Assembly (NCBI GenBank): GCA_902633585.1
Contig: CACPGZ010000007.1
Location: 1 to 32,953, forward strand
Direction: 5' to 3'
From: an uncultured Pelagibacteraceae bacterium
Lineage (GTDB): Bacteria; Pseudomonadota; Alphaproteobacteria; Pelagibacterales; Pelagibacteraceae
Length of the DNA stretch: 32,953 bases
The position numbers and the translations under genes were made by a program. Under the pieces are notes generated by a model. The model was not told where the DNA came from, did no database searches, and saw nothing but the letters and a program-made list of their open reading frames with translations. Below, piece after piece: positions 8,485 through 16,686 of this stretch. Numbering within the stretch: the first letter of the stretch is position 1; the number at the start of each line of letters is the position of its first letter.

Positions 8485-9087
8485 TTAATATTTACTCACA
8501 ATATTTATTTTATCTTTATTATTAGTCATAGAAATTTTTAACTTTTTAGAAAGTAAATCAATTACTACTTTATCTGCGTTTATTTTTGTATCTTTGTTGG
8601 TATAATAAACATTATCTAAAATTTCTATAAAATTATCCTGAAAATTGAGATTTAAAGTTTCAGAGTTCATTGTTTGATATCCATATTTTACATCAACTTC
8701 CTCTTTGAAAATAGTATTATTATTTATTTTGTTATAGTTAGCAGTTTTAGAATAGATATAGATAACTTCTTGACCCTTTTTACTTATTTCTGCATTCACC
8801 TCATAAAGTTGAACTTCATTTAATTTATTTTCTTTTAATGTAGCTGACTTAGCAGTAACAGTATAAGTATTTCCCAACAAGTCCTCAGATACGTATCTTA
8901 AATTTTCAATTAAATTATTATCCAATTCATTTTGATCAACATTGAAATTTTTTTCCAGCTCTTCATCTGATATTTTACTATCATTTGATACTTTTAAATC
9001 ATTAGTGAAATAGTTTTTATAGAATAATAAGCTTACTAAAAAAAGAAAAGTTAAAAGACAATATTGAATAACTTTTTTTATGTTCAT
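8485..9087 (-). CDS. lptC: LPS export system protein LptC
   Basis: Bitopic inner membrane protein that passes LPS from LptB2FG towards LptA. It has one N-terminal membrane segment (about residues 9-24, QYCLLTFLFLVSLLFY) then a periplasmic region rich in beta-strand pattern: LRYVSEDLLGNTYTVTAKSA, then YSKTANYNK and INADKVVIDLLSKK, typical of the LptC/LptA beta-jellyroll. The call rests on this pattern plus its place between kdsD and lptB. A separate lptA, often found between lptC and lptB, is absent: only two bases lie between them. At 200 residues it is a normal LptC length. Confidence 0.8.
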   Translation of the reverse strand: MNIKKVIQYCLLTFLFLVSLLFYKNYFTNDLKVSNDSKISDEELEKNFNVDQNELDNNLIENLRYVSEDLLGNTYTVTAKSATLKENKLNEVQLYEVNAEISKKGQEVIYIYSKTANYNKINNNTIFKEEVDVKYGYQTMNSETLNLNFQDNFIEILDNVYYTNKDTKINADKVVIDLLSKKLKISMTNNKDKINIVSKY

Positions 9088-9092
9088 TTACA

Positions 9093-10076
9093 TCAGTAAA
9101 TTTTTTTATTTAAAATATTATGGATATGTAAAATGCCAACGGTGATAGATTTTTTTTTCCTATCATAAACACATAAACTAGTAATCTTATTTTCATTCAT
9201 GATTGCAAGTGCTTTTGTTGCCAAAATATTTTTTTCTATTTTTATAGGATTTTTTGTCATAACATTTTTAACTTTAAGCGATTTAAGTTCTATATCTTTG
9301 GAATTGAATCTTCGTATCTGACCGTCAGTAATTATTCCTGTTGTATATTTTTTTTTATTTCTTACAATAAGAGTTCCTAATTTTTTTTCTGTCATAATCT
9401 TTAATGCATTAACCATTAATTTATTCTCATTTATGAAGGGGATTTTATCTTTTGTTAACATAATATCTTCGACGGTTTTTAACTTTTCACCAAGACTTCC
9501 TGAGGGATGAAATTTCTTGAAGTCTAGATTATTAATCTTTTTCTTTTTAAGTGTTGATATTGCTAGTGCATCACCAATACTTAATTGATTTATTGTGCTA
9601 GAAGTTGGTATTATATCTAGTCCAGCTTCTTTCACCTCAGGTGTTATTAAACTAATATCACTATTCTTATAGAGATCTGACTTTTTTCTTGATGTAATTC
9701 CAATTAATAAGATTTTGTTTCTATTGGCATAATTAATAATATTTTTAAGCTCAAGAGAGTTTCCTGAATAACTGATTAAAATTAAAACATCTTTTTTTGA
9801 AATACTTCCCATATTACCGTGTGAACAGTCATTGGCTGAAAGAGCAAAAGAAGGTGTTCCAATCGATGAGAGCGTTGCTGAAATTTTGCTAGCAATAATC
9901 CCACTTTTCCCAACACCACATAAAATTACTTTTGATTGACAATTAACAATTGCGCTAACAGCCTTATCGAAACTTTTATTTAGTGTTTTTTTTAATTTTT
10001 GTAAGGCTTTTATTTCAAGATCAATAACTTCTTTTGCTATTTTTTGAAAATTTATTTTTTTTCCTAATGAGCCCAT
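9093..10076 (-). CDS. kdsD: Arabinose-5-phosphate isomerase (KpsF/GutQ family)
   Basis: Converts ribulose 5-phosphate to arabinose 5-phosphate, the start of Kdo synthesis. The 327 residues comprise a SIS domain (about 40-180) and two CBS domains (about 205-265 and 270-325). SIS landmarks: CGVGKSG with the active-site Lys, TLSSIGTPSFAL, ISYSGNSLELK, and IPTSSTINQLSIGDALAIS; FHPSGSLGEKL supplies the conserved His. The family ASHGDLG reads CSHGNMG. The context agrees: kdsB is about 5 kb away and lptC-lptB follow directly. It overlaps the rnd stop by 13 bases. Confidence 0.93.
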   Translation of the reverse strand: MGSLGKKINFQKIAKEVIDLEIKALQKLKKTLNKSFDKAVSAIVNCQSKVILCGVGKSGIIASKISATLSSIGTPSFALSANDCSHGNMGSISKKDVLILISYSGNSLELKNIINYANRNKILLIGITSRKKSDLYKNSDISLITPEVKEAGLDIIPTSSTINQLSIGDALAISTLKKKKINNLDFKKFHPSGSLGEKLKTVEDIMLTKDKIPFINENKLMVNALKIMTEKKLGTLIVRNKKKYTTGIITDGQIRRFNSKDIELKSLKVKNVMTKNPIKIEKNILATKALAIMNENKITSLCVYDRKKKSITVGILHIHNILNKKIY

Positions 10077-10669
10077 ATATCATCTTTGAATAAAGCAAGA
10101 TCTAAATCGACTCTTATTTTTAAAAATTTTAAACACTCTTTGTATAATGTGAATCTTTTTTCTCTTGTTAGAATTTTGCTTAGTTCCTCATGAATTTTAT
10201 GAAGATATATTACATCATTCGCACAATACTTTAATTGCGCAGGAGTAAGCTCTCCGCCAAAGTCTGAGCTTTGAAATTGTTTACTTACATCTATGTTTGT
10301 AAATTCTTTTATTAGTGTTTTTAAAGAATGATTATCCGAATAAGATCTTGATAATTTTGATGCAATTTTTGTATCCAATATATTGTTAGTGTCAGTTTTT
10401 AAATAATATTTAATAAAAGCTAAATCTGCTCTTCCATAATGAAAAATCTTAGTAATTTTTTCATCTTTAAGTGCATTTATTAAATTTGGAGCTTCGTAAT
10501 TTGCTCTGTTAAGTTGAATTATGTGTGCATCTGATCTTCCACAAGAAATTTGAATTAAACATAATGGGTCACGTCTAATATTTAAACCCATAAATTCACC
10601 ATCCACAGCTATTAAATTGCCTAAATCTAAATCATCTGGTAAATCATTTTTATGAAGTTTAATATCCAT
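10064..10669 (-). CDS. rnd: Ribonuclease D-type 3'-5' exonuclease (single domain)
   Basis: A DEDDy exonuclease that trims structured RNAs. Motifs: Exo I VDGEFMGLNI (Asp and Glu), Exo II around FHYGRADLAFIKYYL, and Exo III YCANDV, giving Tyr-x3-Asp. About 201 residues, so only the nuclease domain is present; the HRDC domains of E. coli RNase D are missing, as in other alphaproteobacterial short forms. The frame is open to an ATG at 10699, but that start would overlap the divergent gene at 10690. I prefer ATG 10669, which gives MDIKLHKNDLPDDL and leaves 20 bases between the two genes. It overlaps kdsD, so the two are probably coupled. Confidence 0.88.
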   Translation of the reverse strand: MDIKLHKNDLPDDLDLGNLIAVDGEFMGLNIRRDPLCLIQISCGRSDAHIIQLNRANYEAPNLINALKDEKITKIFHYGRADLAFIKYYLKTDTNNILDTKIASKLSRSYSDNHSLKTLIKEFTNIDVSKQFQSSDFGGELTPAQLKYCANDVIYLHKIHEELSKILTREKRFTLYKECLKFLKIRVDLDLALFKDDIWAH

Positions 10670-10689
10670 AATATTTTTAGTATTTATAT

Positions 10690-11667
10690 ATGAAAGCAAA
10701 AAATTGTCTAATTTTTGGTGGTAGTGGTCAAATTGGAAGTTTCTTAATTAGAAAACTAACAAAAAATAACCTTAGAGTAACAGTTGTAACAAGAAATATT
10801 CATCAAAAAGGTTTAAAAATTAAAACCCAGGCAAACGCAGGATATATTGATGTTGTGGAAGCAAATATTTTTGAGAAGGAAAAAATTGAAAAATTATTCA
10901 GTAATGCAGATTATTGTATAAATTTAATTGGAATTTTATATGAAAAGAAAAAAGGTAACACTTTCAAAAATATTCATACAGTTTTACCCACATTGTTATC
11001 TAAACTTTGTAAAAAATATGATTTAGAAAATTTTATTCATGTTTCAGCACTTGGAGTGAATGAGGCATTAGACTCAAAATATGCAATTTCAAAACTTGAA
11101 GGTGAAAAACATATTTTAGATAATTTTCCTAAGACTGTAATTTTAAGACCTTCAGTAGTTTTTTCGAATTCTGATAATTTTAGTACTTTATTCATGACAT
11201 TATTGAGCAGATTACCAGTTTTCCCTCTTTATTATTCAGGAACAACTAAATTTATGCCAATACACTGTTCAGATTTAACAGATATCATTTTCAATATACT
11301 TAGAAAAGGGACCGATACTCAAATAATTGAATGTGTTGGACCTGAGAAATTATCATTAAAAGAAATTTTAGAAATTCTTCTAAAATTAATTAATAAAAAA
11401 AGATTTCTAATACCTTTTCCGCTTATTTTAGCTAAATTTTCAGCTAAATTTTTTCAATTGCTTCCAAAACCCTTACTTACTGAGGATCAACTAAGGTTAC
11501 TAAAGTATGACAATGTACCATCAGGAAAGTATAAAACTAATTCAGACGTGGGTTTACCAAGCAAATTATATTTCGAAGACGAGGTGAAGAAATATTCTCA
11601 TATGTGGCGTGACGGTGGACAGTTTTCTACAGAAAAATATGACTTAAAAGACAAGTATAAAGATTAA
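10690..11667 (+). CDS. NDUFA9-like NAD(P)-binding protein (atypical SDR)
   Basis: A 325-residue Rossmann-fold protein of the extended/atypical short-chain dehydrogenase type, similar to the complex I accessory subunit NDUFA9 found in alphaproteobacteria and mitochondria. The dinucleotide loop is FGGSGQIGS (9-17). HVSALGV and a SKYAISK motif (Tyr-x3-Lys) follow about residues 118-136, then LRPSVVFSNSDNF and the C-terminal region with KFMPIHCSDLTD. It may assist NADH dehydrogenase or quinone metabolism, but no substrate can be read from the sequence. The divergent neighbour rnd starts only 20 bases upstream, and it ends five bases before the convergent gcrA stop. Confidence 0.82.
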   Translation: MKAKNCLIFGGSGQIGSFLIRKLTKNNLRVTVVTRNIHQKGLKIKTQANAGYIDVVEANIFEKEKIEKLFSNADYCINLIGILYEKKKGNTFKNIHTVLPTLLSKLCKKYDLENFIHVSALGVNEALDSKYAISKLEGEKHILDNFPKTVILRPSVVFSNSDNFSTLFMTLLSRLPVFPLYYSGTTKFMPIHCSDLTDIIFNILRKGTDTQIIECVGPEKLSLKEILEILLKLINKKRFLIPFPLILAKFSAKFFQLLPKPLLTEDQLRLLKYDNVPSGKYKTNSDVGLPSKLYFEDEVKKYSHMWRDGGQFSTEKYDLKDKYKD

Positions 11668-11672
11668 AAATT

Positions 11673-12167
11673 TTAGCCATTTTGTATTTTCTTTTCAATA
11701 TATTCTTGAATATCCTCTTTATCGTTAGAATCTTCTTTTTTACCCTTGGGTTGATATGCATATAGCAAATGAAGTTTACAATAAGAAAAATCTTTTAAAG
11801 ATGATCTTCCACAAAAATAAAAAGATTTTTCATCTGGGTGACCAATAGGCCATTTGCATGAATTATCATCCAATTCCTCTAATTGTTTTGGATTTTCTGG
11901 TTCAAAATCTTTTTCAATTATCAACGATTTAAATTTACTTCTTCCGCCTTTACCTGATTTAATTTTGGTGTTTTCTTGATATAACTTTGAATTATGATTA
12001 ATGTTAGCAGATCTTGTCTTAATTTTAGCAGAAAGGTTTAGTCTATGAGCTTTTCCAATAACCGCATTACGACTAATACCTCCTATTATTTCTGCAATTT
12101 GACTAGCAGTATTACCTTTTCCCCAAAGTTCTTTTAATTTTTTAACTTTTTCTTCGGTCCAGCTCAT
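11673..12167 (-). CDS. gcrA: GcrA cell cycle transcription regulator
   Basis: An alphaproteobacterial regulator that binds sigma-70 holoenzyme and promoters carrying CcrM-methylated GANTC sites. The N-terminal helix-turn-helix begins with MSWTEEKVKKLKELW and contains ASQIAEIIGGISRNAVIGKAH (first 42 residues). The C-terminal conserved block CKWPIGHPDEKSFYFCGR with SYCKLHLLYAYQP, containing four cysteines, is typical of the family. The middle is polar and likely disordered. At 164 residues it has normal length. It is monocistronic, divergent from argD and tail-to-tail with the NDUFA9-like gene. No ccrM gene is in the window. Confidence 0.95.
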   Translation of the reverse strand: MSWTEEKVKKLKELWGKGNTASQIAEIIGGISRNAVIGKAHRLNLSAKIKTRSANINHNSKLYQENTKIKSGKGGRSKFKSLIIEKDFEPENPKQLEELDDNSCKWPIGHPDEKSFYFCGRSSLKDFSYCKLHLLYAYQPKGKKEDSNDKEDIQEYIEKKIQNG

Positions 12168-12206
12168 TTTAAAACTATATAATGTGTTAATTAAATACTA
12201 TTACAC

Positions 12207-12236
12207 CATATAAAGGTTTTAACTAAATAATAACAA
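12207..12236 (-). promoter_or_regulatory. Candidate promoter for gcrA
   Basis: Minus strand TTGTTA (12236-12231) and TATATG (12212-12207) are 18 bases apart, about 40 bases before the gcrA start. Each hexamer matches sigma-70 consensus at four of six positions. It lies in the 168-base divergent gcrA/argD gap, which must hold both promoters; otherwise I see nothing in this gap except a short inverted repeat TTGAAA-AAA-TTTCAA at 12267-12281. Confidence 0.35.
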
Positions 12237-12288
12237 GATTATTATTATAGTTATTAACAAAAAAAGTTGAAAAAATTTCAATCCAGGC

Positions 12289-12316
12289 TTGTATCAATGT
12301 AATCTTTAAATATAGA
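12289..12316 (+). promoter_or_regulatory. Candidate promoter for argD-argF
   Basis: TTGTAT (12289-12294) and TATAGA (12311-12316) with a 16-base spacer, ending 19 bases before the argD ATG. The -10 matches four of six positions and the -35 three of six. A weak candidate supported mainly by position. Confidence 0.25.
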
Positions 12317-12335
12317 GATATATAAATAAACTTTT

Positions 12336-13502
12336 ATGACTTATTTAGTAAAAAATTATAACAGAAAAAAAATTTCCTTTAAGTACGGAAAAGGGAGTTA
12401 CTTGTACTCAAAAGACAATAAAAAGTATTTGGATTTTGTTCAAGGTATAGCTGTTAATTCCTTAGGACACGCGCATCCAAAATTAGTTAAAACAATAAAC
12501 AATCAATCAAAAAAACTTTGGCATGTTTCAAATGCATTTCAAATTCCAGAGGGAGAAAAATTAGCTAAAAAAATATGTCAAAAAACATTTGCAGATTTTG
12601 TGATGTTTCAAAATAGTGGAGCAGAGGCTACGGAGGCAGCAATGAAAGTAGCTAGAAGATATTTTTTTTCTATTGGAAAAACAAATAAAAATAGAATTTT
12701 ATGTGTAAAAAATTCATTTCATGGCAGAACATTAGCAGCGATATATGCCAGTGGATCAAAAAAAATGACCGAAGGATTTGGCCCAAAAATTGGAGGATTT
12801 GACCATTTTGAGTTTGGAGACCATAAATCTCTTATAAAAAACATTACAAAAAAAACTGCAGCCATAATGATTGAACCTATCATGGGTGAAGGAGGTATTA
12901 AAGTAATCCCAGATTGGTGTTTAAAAGAATTAAGAAAATTGTGTAATAAGAAAAAAATATTATTGATTTTAGACGAGGTGCAGAGTGGAATTTCAAGAAC
13001 AGGTAATTTTTTTTCATTTGAAAAGTCCAAGATTAAACCTGATATAGTTCCAATTGCGAAGGGAATAGGTGGTGGATTTCCACTAGGTGCTGTTTTAATG
13101 AATAAAAAAGTTGCTTCTGGGATGGTACCTGGAACCCATGGTTCGACTTTTGGAGGAAATCCTTTGGCTATGGCTGTTGGAAATGCAGTGATGGATATAG
13201 TTTCAAGTAAAAAATTTTTGGAAAATGTTAAAAGTTTATCAAAATACTTTCTATTTGAATTAAGTAATATTAAAGAGTCATATCCACAAATAATTAAAAG
13301 TATAAGAGGAAAAGGTTTTTTAATCGGAATTCAACTATATAAAGATCAAACGATTTTTATTAAAAAACTCATGGAAAATAAATTACTTACAATAAGAGCA
13401 TCAGAAAATGTAATTCGTATACTTCCTCCATTAAATGTAAAAAAAAAGGAGTTAGATCAAGCTTTAAAAATCATCAATAAAGTTTGTAAAGAACTTAATT
13501 AA
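12336..13502 (+). CDS. argD: Acetylornithine aminotransferase
   Basis: PLP aminotransferase (class III) that makes N-acetylornithine from N-acetylglutamate semialdehyde; the family often also acts on succinyl-diaminopimelate. The 388 residues show NSGAEATEAAMKVAR (93-107), SFHGRTLAA (127-135), ILDEVQSGISRTG (211-223) with the pyridine-ring Asp213, and the PLP lysine Lys242 in IAKGIGGGFPLGA. THGSTFGGNPLAMAV and IRGKGFLIGIQL complete the fold. It is followed after one base by argF, so the two form an operon, the common alphaproteobacterial argD-argF pair. Confidence 0.95.
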   Translation: MTYLVKNYNRKKISFKYGKGSYLYSKDNKKYLDFVQGIAVNSLGHAHPKLVKTINNQSKKLWHVSNAFQIPEGEKLAKKICQKTFADFVMFQNSGAEATEAAMKVARRYFFSIGKTNKNRILCVKNSFHGRTLAAIYASGSKKMTEGFGPKIGGFDHFEFGDHKSLIKNITKKTAAIMIEPIMGEGGIKVIPDWCLKELRKLCNKKKILLILDEVQSGISRTGNFFSFEKSKIKPDIVPIAKGIGGGFPLGAVLMNKKVASGMVPGTHGSTFGGNPLAMAVGNAVMDIVSSKKFLENVKSLSKYFLFELSNIKESYPQIIKSIRGKGFLIGIQLYKDQTIFIKKLMENKLLTIRASENVIRILPPLNVKKKELDQALKIINKVCKELN

Positions 13503-13503
13503 T

Positions 13504-14433
13504 ATGAAAAATTTTATTAATTTAAAAGATATTCCAGTAAATGATTTAAAAAAAATCCTAATAGATGCTAAGAGACGAAAAAAGCTGAGAAAAAAATTAA
13601 ACAATCTTGAGGCTGATAAAGGAGCGCCATTAAAAGGAAAGTTATTAGTACAAATGTTTGAGAAATCTAGTCTGAGAACTAGATTAAGTTTCTACTTAGC
13701 GATTAAGCAACTTGGCGGTAGTACCTTAACACTTAGACCAGATGAACTCCACTTGTCGAAGGGTGGAGAAAGTATCCAAGATACAGCTAAAATTTTATCA
13801 AATTTTGGAAATGCTTTTATGCTTAGAACTGATAATGATCTTAAATTAGAAGAATTCAAAAAATATTTATCTATACCCATTATAAATGGTCTTAGCCCCA
13901 GTTCCCATCCCACCCAAATTTTGTCAGATATTTTTACTGTTGAAGAAATAAAAAAAAAATCAATATCGAAACTAAATATCGCCTGGATAGGTGACTCAAA
14001 CAACGTTTTAAATTCTTTAATTGCTGCTTCAATTAAGTTTTCTTTTAAATTAAGAATAGGGTGTCCAATAAAATATAAACCAAATAAAAAAATTATGCGA
14101 TATATCAAGATTAACAAAAATAAAATTATTATAATAAATGATCCAAAAAAAGCAGTGAAAGGAGCTGATGCTATTTTTTCAGATAAAGTAATTTCTATGA
14201 ATGATAAAGTAAATAAAATAAAAAAATTAAATCAATTTAAAAAATTTAAGATAAATAAAGAATTAATGAGTTTCGCAAAGAAGGATTGTATTTTTCTTCA
14301 TTGCTTGCCAAGAGGCAAAGAGGTAGAAGATAATGTCTTTTTGAGTAGACAATCGAAAGTATGGCAACAAGCCCTTAACAGAGTACATGTCCAAAAATCT
14401 ATATTACTTTATTGTTTTGGGAAATTAAGGTAA
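13504..14433 (+). CDS. argF: Ornithine carbamoyltransferase
   Basis: Makes citrulline from ornithine and carbamoyl phosphate. The 309 residues show the carbamoyl-phosphate loop FEKSSLRTRLSF (52-63), SHPTQILSD, the ornithine-site SDKVISMND and the catalytic-cysteine motif FLHCLPRGKEVEDNVF. The loop usually reads STRTR; here it is SLRTR, so the first Thr is Leu. The middle is unusually lysine/isoleucine rich and contains a run of ten A (13950-13959) coding Lys-Lys-Lys. The 3' end overlaps the convergent cycM gene by nine bases. Function as OTC is likely; aspartate carbamoyltransferase is less likely given the C-terminal HCLP-type motif and the argD neighbour. Confidence 0.93.
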   Translation: MKNFINLKDIPVNDLKKILIDAKRRKKLRKKLNNLEADKGAPLKGKLLVQMFEKSSLRTRLSFYLAIKQLGGSTLTLRPDELHLSKGGESIQDTAKILSNFGNAFMLRTDNDLKLEEFKKYLSIPIINGLSPSSHPTQILSDIFTVEEIKKKSISKLNIAWIGDSNNVLNSLIAASIKFSFKLRIGCPIKYKPNKKIMRYIKINKNKIIIINDPKKAVKGADAIFSDKVISMNDKVNKIKKLNQFKKFKINKELMSFAKKDCIFLHCLPRGKEVEDNVFLSRQSKVWQQALNRVHVQKSILLYCFGKLR

Positions 14434-14967
14434 CGGCAAAGGATTATCTGAATTTTGATTCAGATATAATATAACAGAAGCCCTATCTTTTTCTTTTCTT
14501 AATCCTGCAAAAGCCATCTTAGTTCCTTTAATCCATTTGGCTGGTTTAAGTAGGTACCCATTAAGCTCTTCAAAAGTCCAAGCTTTTCCGTAATTAGCAA
14601 GAGCTTTTGAATATTTATAATCGACTACTACGCCAACATCTCTGCCGACAACATTATACAATGCTGGACCAATATTATTTTTTCCCCCTTTTACAATTGA
14701 ATGACATGCAGCACATTTTTTAAAAATTTTTTCTCCTGAAACAATATCTCCCATAGCAATTAATGCGGCTATATCAATTTTATCATCAGCTGGTTGCGAG
14801 CTTGTTTTTGAACTTAAAACAGTAGCCTGCTCTACTTCTACCGAGTAACCAGGTGTTTCAGGCTTTTCAACATGAAAAATCACATTTGAAAGCTTTCCAA
14901 TACCTATCACTAGTAGAGCTACCATTAATACCGCAGCTATTATTTTATTGAGCTCGAAAGAATCCAT
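14425..14967 (-). CDS. cycM: Membrane-anchored c-type cytochrome (CycM-like, c552)
   Basis: A monoheme class I cytochrome c that in alphaproteobacteria carries electrons between the bc1 complex and aa3 oxidase. Residues 8-25 form an uncleaved membrane anchor (KIIAAVLMVALLVIGIGK), followed by a flexible linker to about residue 64. The heme motif is CAACH (85-89) and the axial methionine is Met151 in GTKMAFAGLR; GKNNIGPALYNVVGRDVG is the usual heme-contact region. The 180-residue length agrees with CycM. Transcribed alone, tail-to-tail with argF. A -10-like TATAAT lies upstream on the minus strand in the 14968-15073 gap, without a convincing -35. Confidence 0.88.
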   Translation of the reverse strand: MDSFELNKIIAAVLMVALLVIGIGKLSNVIFHVEKPETPGYSVEVEQATVLSSKTSSQPADDKIDIAALIAMGDIVSGEKIFKKCAACHSIVKGGKNNIGPALYNVVGRDVGVVVDYKYSKALANYGKAWTFEELNGYLLKPAKWIKGTKMAFAGLRKEKDRASVILYLNQNSDNPLPLP

Positions 14968-15073
14968 TTATTAAAAATATTTTGAACATATAGCATTATA
15001 AATATAAAATTGCTTATATTTTTAATGTACATTTTTGCCTCTATTTATATTGTAATGAAAAATTAAAAGAAAA

Positions 15074-15808
15074 ATGAAGACATTAGTTATAATTCCCTCC
15101 AGGTTATCAGCATCAAGATTACCAGGTAAACCTTTACTAAAAATTAACGGATTATCTATGATTTCCCATGTTTATAATAAAGCGCAACAAGCTGATATTG
15201 GAGAGGTATATGTTGCTACTGGAGATCAAGAAATTATTGAGGATGTGAGGAAAAATGGTGGAGAAGCGATCTTAACAAGCAATAATCATAAAACAGGAAC
15301 CGATAGAATTTATGAGGCTTTGATAAAACTATCTAGAACAGATGTAGAATTAGTAATAAATTTACAGGGAGACGAACCACTAATGAATATAAAGGATATT
15401 CAAAATTTAAATAGTCAAATGATCGAGACAAGGCGGGATTTAGGAACTTTAGCAGCAAAAATTAGTGATAAAAAAATTTTTGAAAATCATGACATTGTTA
15501 AAGTAATTACAGAAGAAAGATTGGATGACAAAAAATTTCCTCGAGCATTAAATTTCATGAGAAAATTAGATAAAGGTAATAATCAGGCTTATCATCATTT
15601 AGGAATTTATTGTTATAATATAGAAATATTGAAAAGGTTTATTTCTTTAAAGCAATCTCAGAATGAAATTAAAAATAAATTGGAACAGTTAAGAGCATTA
15701 GATAATAATATAAATATCAATGTAGCTCTTGCAAAATCATCACCGATTGGAGTAGATACGGAGGAGGATTTTATGGCTATAAAAAAAATAATGGAATATA
15801 AGTCATAA
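15074..15808 (+). CDS. kdsB: CMP-Kdo synthetase (3-deoxy-manno-octulosonate cytidylyltransferase)
   Basis: Activates Kdo with CTP for lipid A glycosylation. The 244 residues begin with the hallmark IPSRLSASRLPGKPLLKING (7-26), then VYVATGDQEI, TGTDRIYEAL and INLQGDEPLMN with the metal-binding Asp. YHHLGIYCYN and the C-terminal KLEQLRALDNNININVA and GVDTEEDF segments are family typical. Its neighbour pheA starts on the last base of its stop codon (TAATG), a sign of coupled translation. It works with kdsD in the window; waaA and kdsA are not present. Confidence 0.96.
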   Translation: MKTLVIIPSRLSASRLPGKPLLKINGLSMISHVYNKAQQADIGEVYVATGDQEIIEDVRKNGGEAILTSNNHKTGTDRIYEALIKLSRTDVELVINLQGDEPLMNIKDIQNLNSQMIETRRDLGTLAAKISDKKIFENHDIVKVITEERLDDKKFPRALNFMRKLDKGNNQAYHHLGIYCYNIEILKRFISLKQSQNEIKNKLEQLRALDNNININVALAKSSPIGVDTEEDFMAIKKIMEYKS

Positions 15809-16644
15809 TGAATAAAATTTATTTTCAAGGGACTTTCGGAGCTTATTCACACTTAGCTGCTCTATCTATTGATTCTAATGCCAAAGTTGTACCCTGTAAA
15901 ACTTTTGATGAATGTTTTTCCCAAGCATCAAAAGATACAAATTCAAAAATTATAATTCCAGAGTCGAATAGAATTACTGGTAATATAGGAATTGAATATT
16001 TAATATTTGAATACAGATTAAATATTTATTCAGAATATTTTCAGAAAATAGAACATAATTTACTAGGATTACCAGGGACGAAAGTTTCAGAGATAAAAGA
16101 TGTTTACTCTCATGCTCAAGCATTATCTCAATGTTCAAAATTTATAAAATCAAATAGTCTAATTGAACATGTAAGAGCTGACACTGCTGGATCTGCAGAG
16201 ATGGTTTCAAAAAGCAAAGATAAAACTAAAGCTGCAATAGCTTCTTCATTGAGTGCTAAAACATATAATCTAGAAATTATAAAAAATAATATTGAAAACG
16301 AAAAAGGAAACTTAACAAGATTTCTTGTAATGGGCAAAAATATATTACAACCAGAATTTAGTGAAAAAAAATATATTACCTCTTTTTTATTTAAATTAAA
16401 AAGTAAACCTGCAGCTTTGTATCAGTCTTTAGGAGGGTTTGCTATCAATGGAGTAAATCTAACAAAGTTGCAAAGCTATCCTGAAAAAAATTCTTTCGAT
16501 TCTTTTTTCTTTTTATGTGATTTAGATGGTCATATTGAAGAACCAAGAGTACAAAAATCACTTGAGGATTTGGGATTACATTGTCAAGATTTTCACGTCT
16601 TAGGTGTTTTTGAAGCTGACAAACAAAGAGAAATAAGTAAATAA
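15808..16644 (+). CDS. pheA: Prephenate dehydratase
   Basis: Converts prephenate to phenylpyruvate for phenylalanine synthesis. A 278-residue monofunctional enzyme without a chorismate mutase domain. It has IYFQGTFGAYSHLAAL at the N-terminus, a second substrate-lobe segment with DTAGSAEMVS and AAIASSLSAKTYNLEII, the catalytic GNLTRFLVMGK (about 167-177), and a C-terminal ACT domain (about 189-275) that normally binds Phe for feedback inhibition, with GGFAINGVNLTKLQSYPE. The usual PIENS motif reads PESNR, an unusual change. The following 42 bases contain the ffs promoter. Confidence 0.92.
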   Translation: MNKIYFQGTFGAYSHLAALSIDSNAKVVPCKTFDECFSQASKDTNSKIIIPESNRITGNIGIEYLIFEYRLNIYSEYFQKIEHNLLGLPGTKVSEIKDVYSHAQALSQCSKFIKSNSLIEHVRADTAGSAEMVSKSKDKTKAAIASSLSAKTYNLEIIKNNIENEKGNLTRFLVMGKNILQPEFSEKKYITSFLFKLKSKPAALYQSLGGFAINGVNLTKLQSYPEKNSFDSFFFLCDLDGHIEEPRVQKSLEDLGLHCQDFHVLGVFEADKQREISK

Positions 16645-16650
16645 CTTTTC

Positions 16651-16680
16651 TTGTAGATGAGAAATTATTACTGTTATAAT
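16651..16680 (+). promoter_or_regulatory. Sigma-70-type promoter of ffs
   Basis: TTGTAG (16651-16656), an 18-base spacer, then a perfect TATAAT (16675-16680). The predicted transcription start, seven bases beyond the -10, is 16687, exactly the first base of the SRP RNA terminal helix. It starts seven bases after the pheA stop. This is the best promoter match I found in the window, and it may also serve dnaX-ybaB-recR. Confidence 0.8.
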
Positions 16681-16686
16681 AGTTTT

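Noticed and set aside
10670-10699. rnd start at ATG 10699
   Set aside because: It would overlap the divergent gene's start; the ten added residues are not part of the exonuclease domain.
12267-12281. Inverted repeat TTGAAA-AAA-TTTCAA as an operator
   Set aside because: A/T palindromes of this size are frequent by chance in this genome; no second copy before argJ or other arg genes was seen.
12719-13030. Open frame of 103 codons antisense to argD
   Set aside because: Lies opposite the PLP-binding core of argD and shows no motif of its own.
13692-14117. Open frame of 141 codons antisense to argF
   Set aside because: It is opposite a well-conserved gene, with no recognisable domain and composition expected from the reverse of lysine-rich coding sequence; treated as a shadow.
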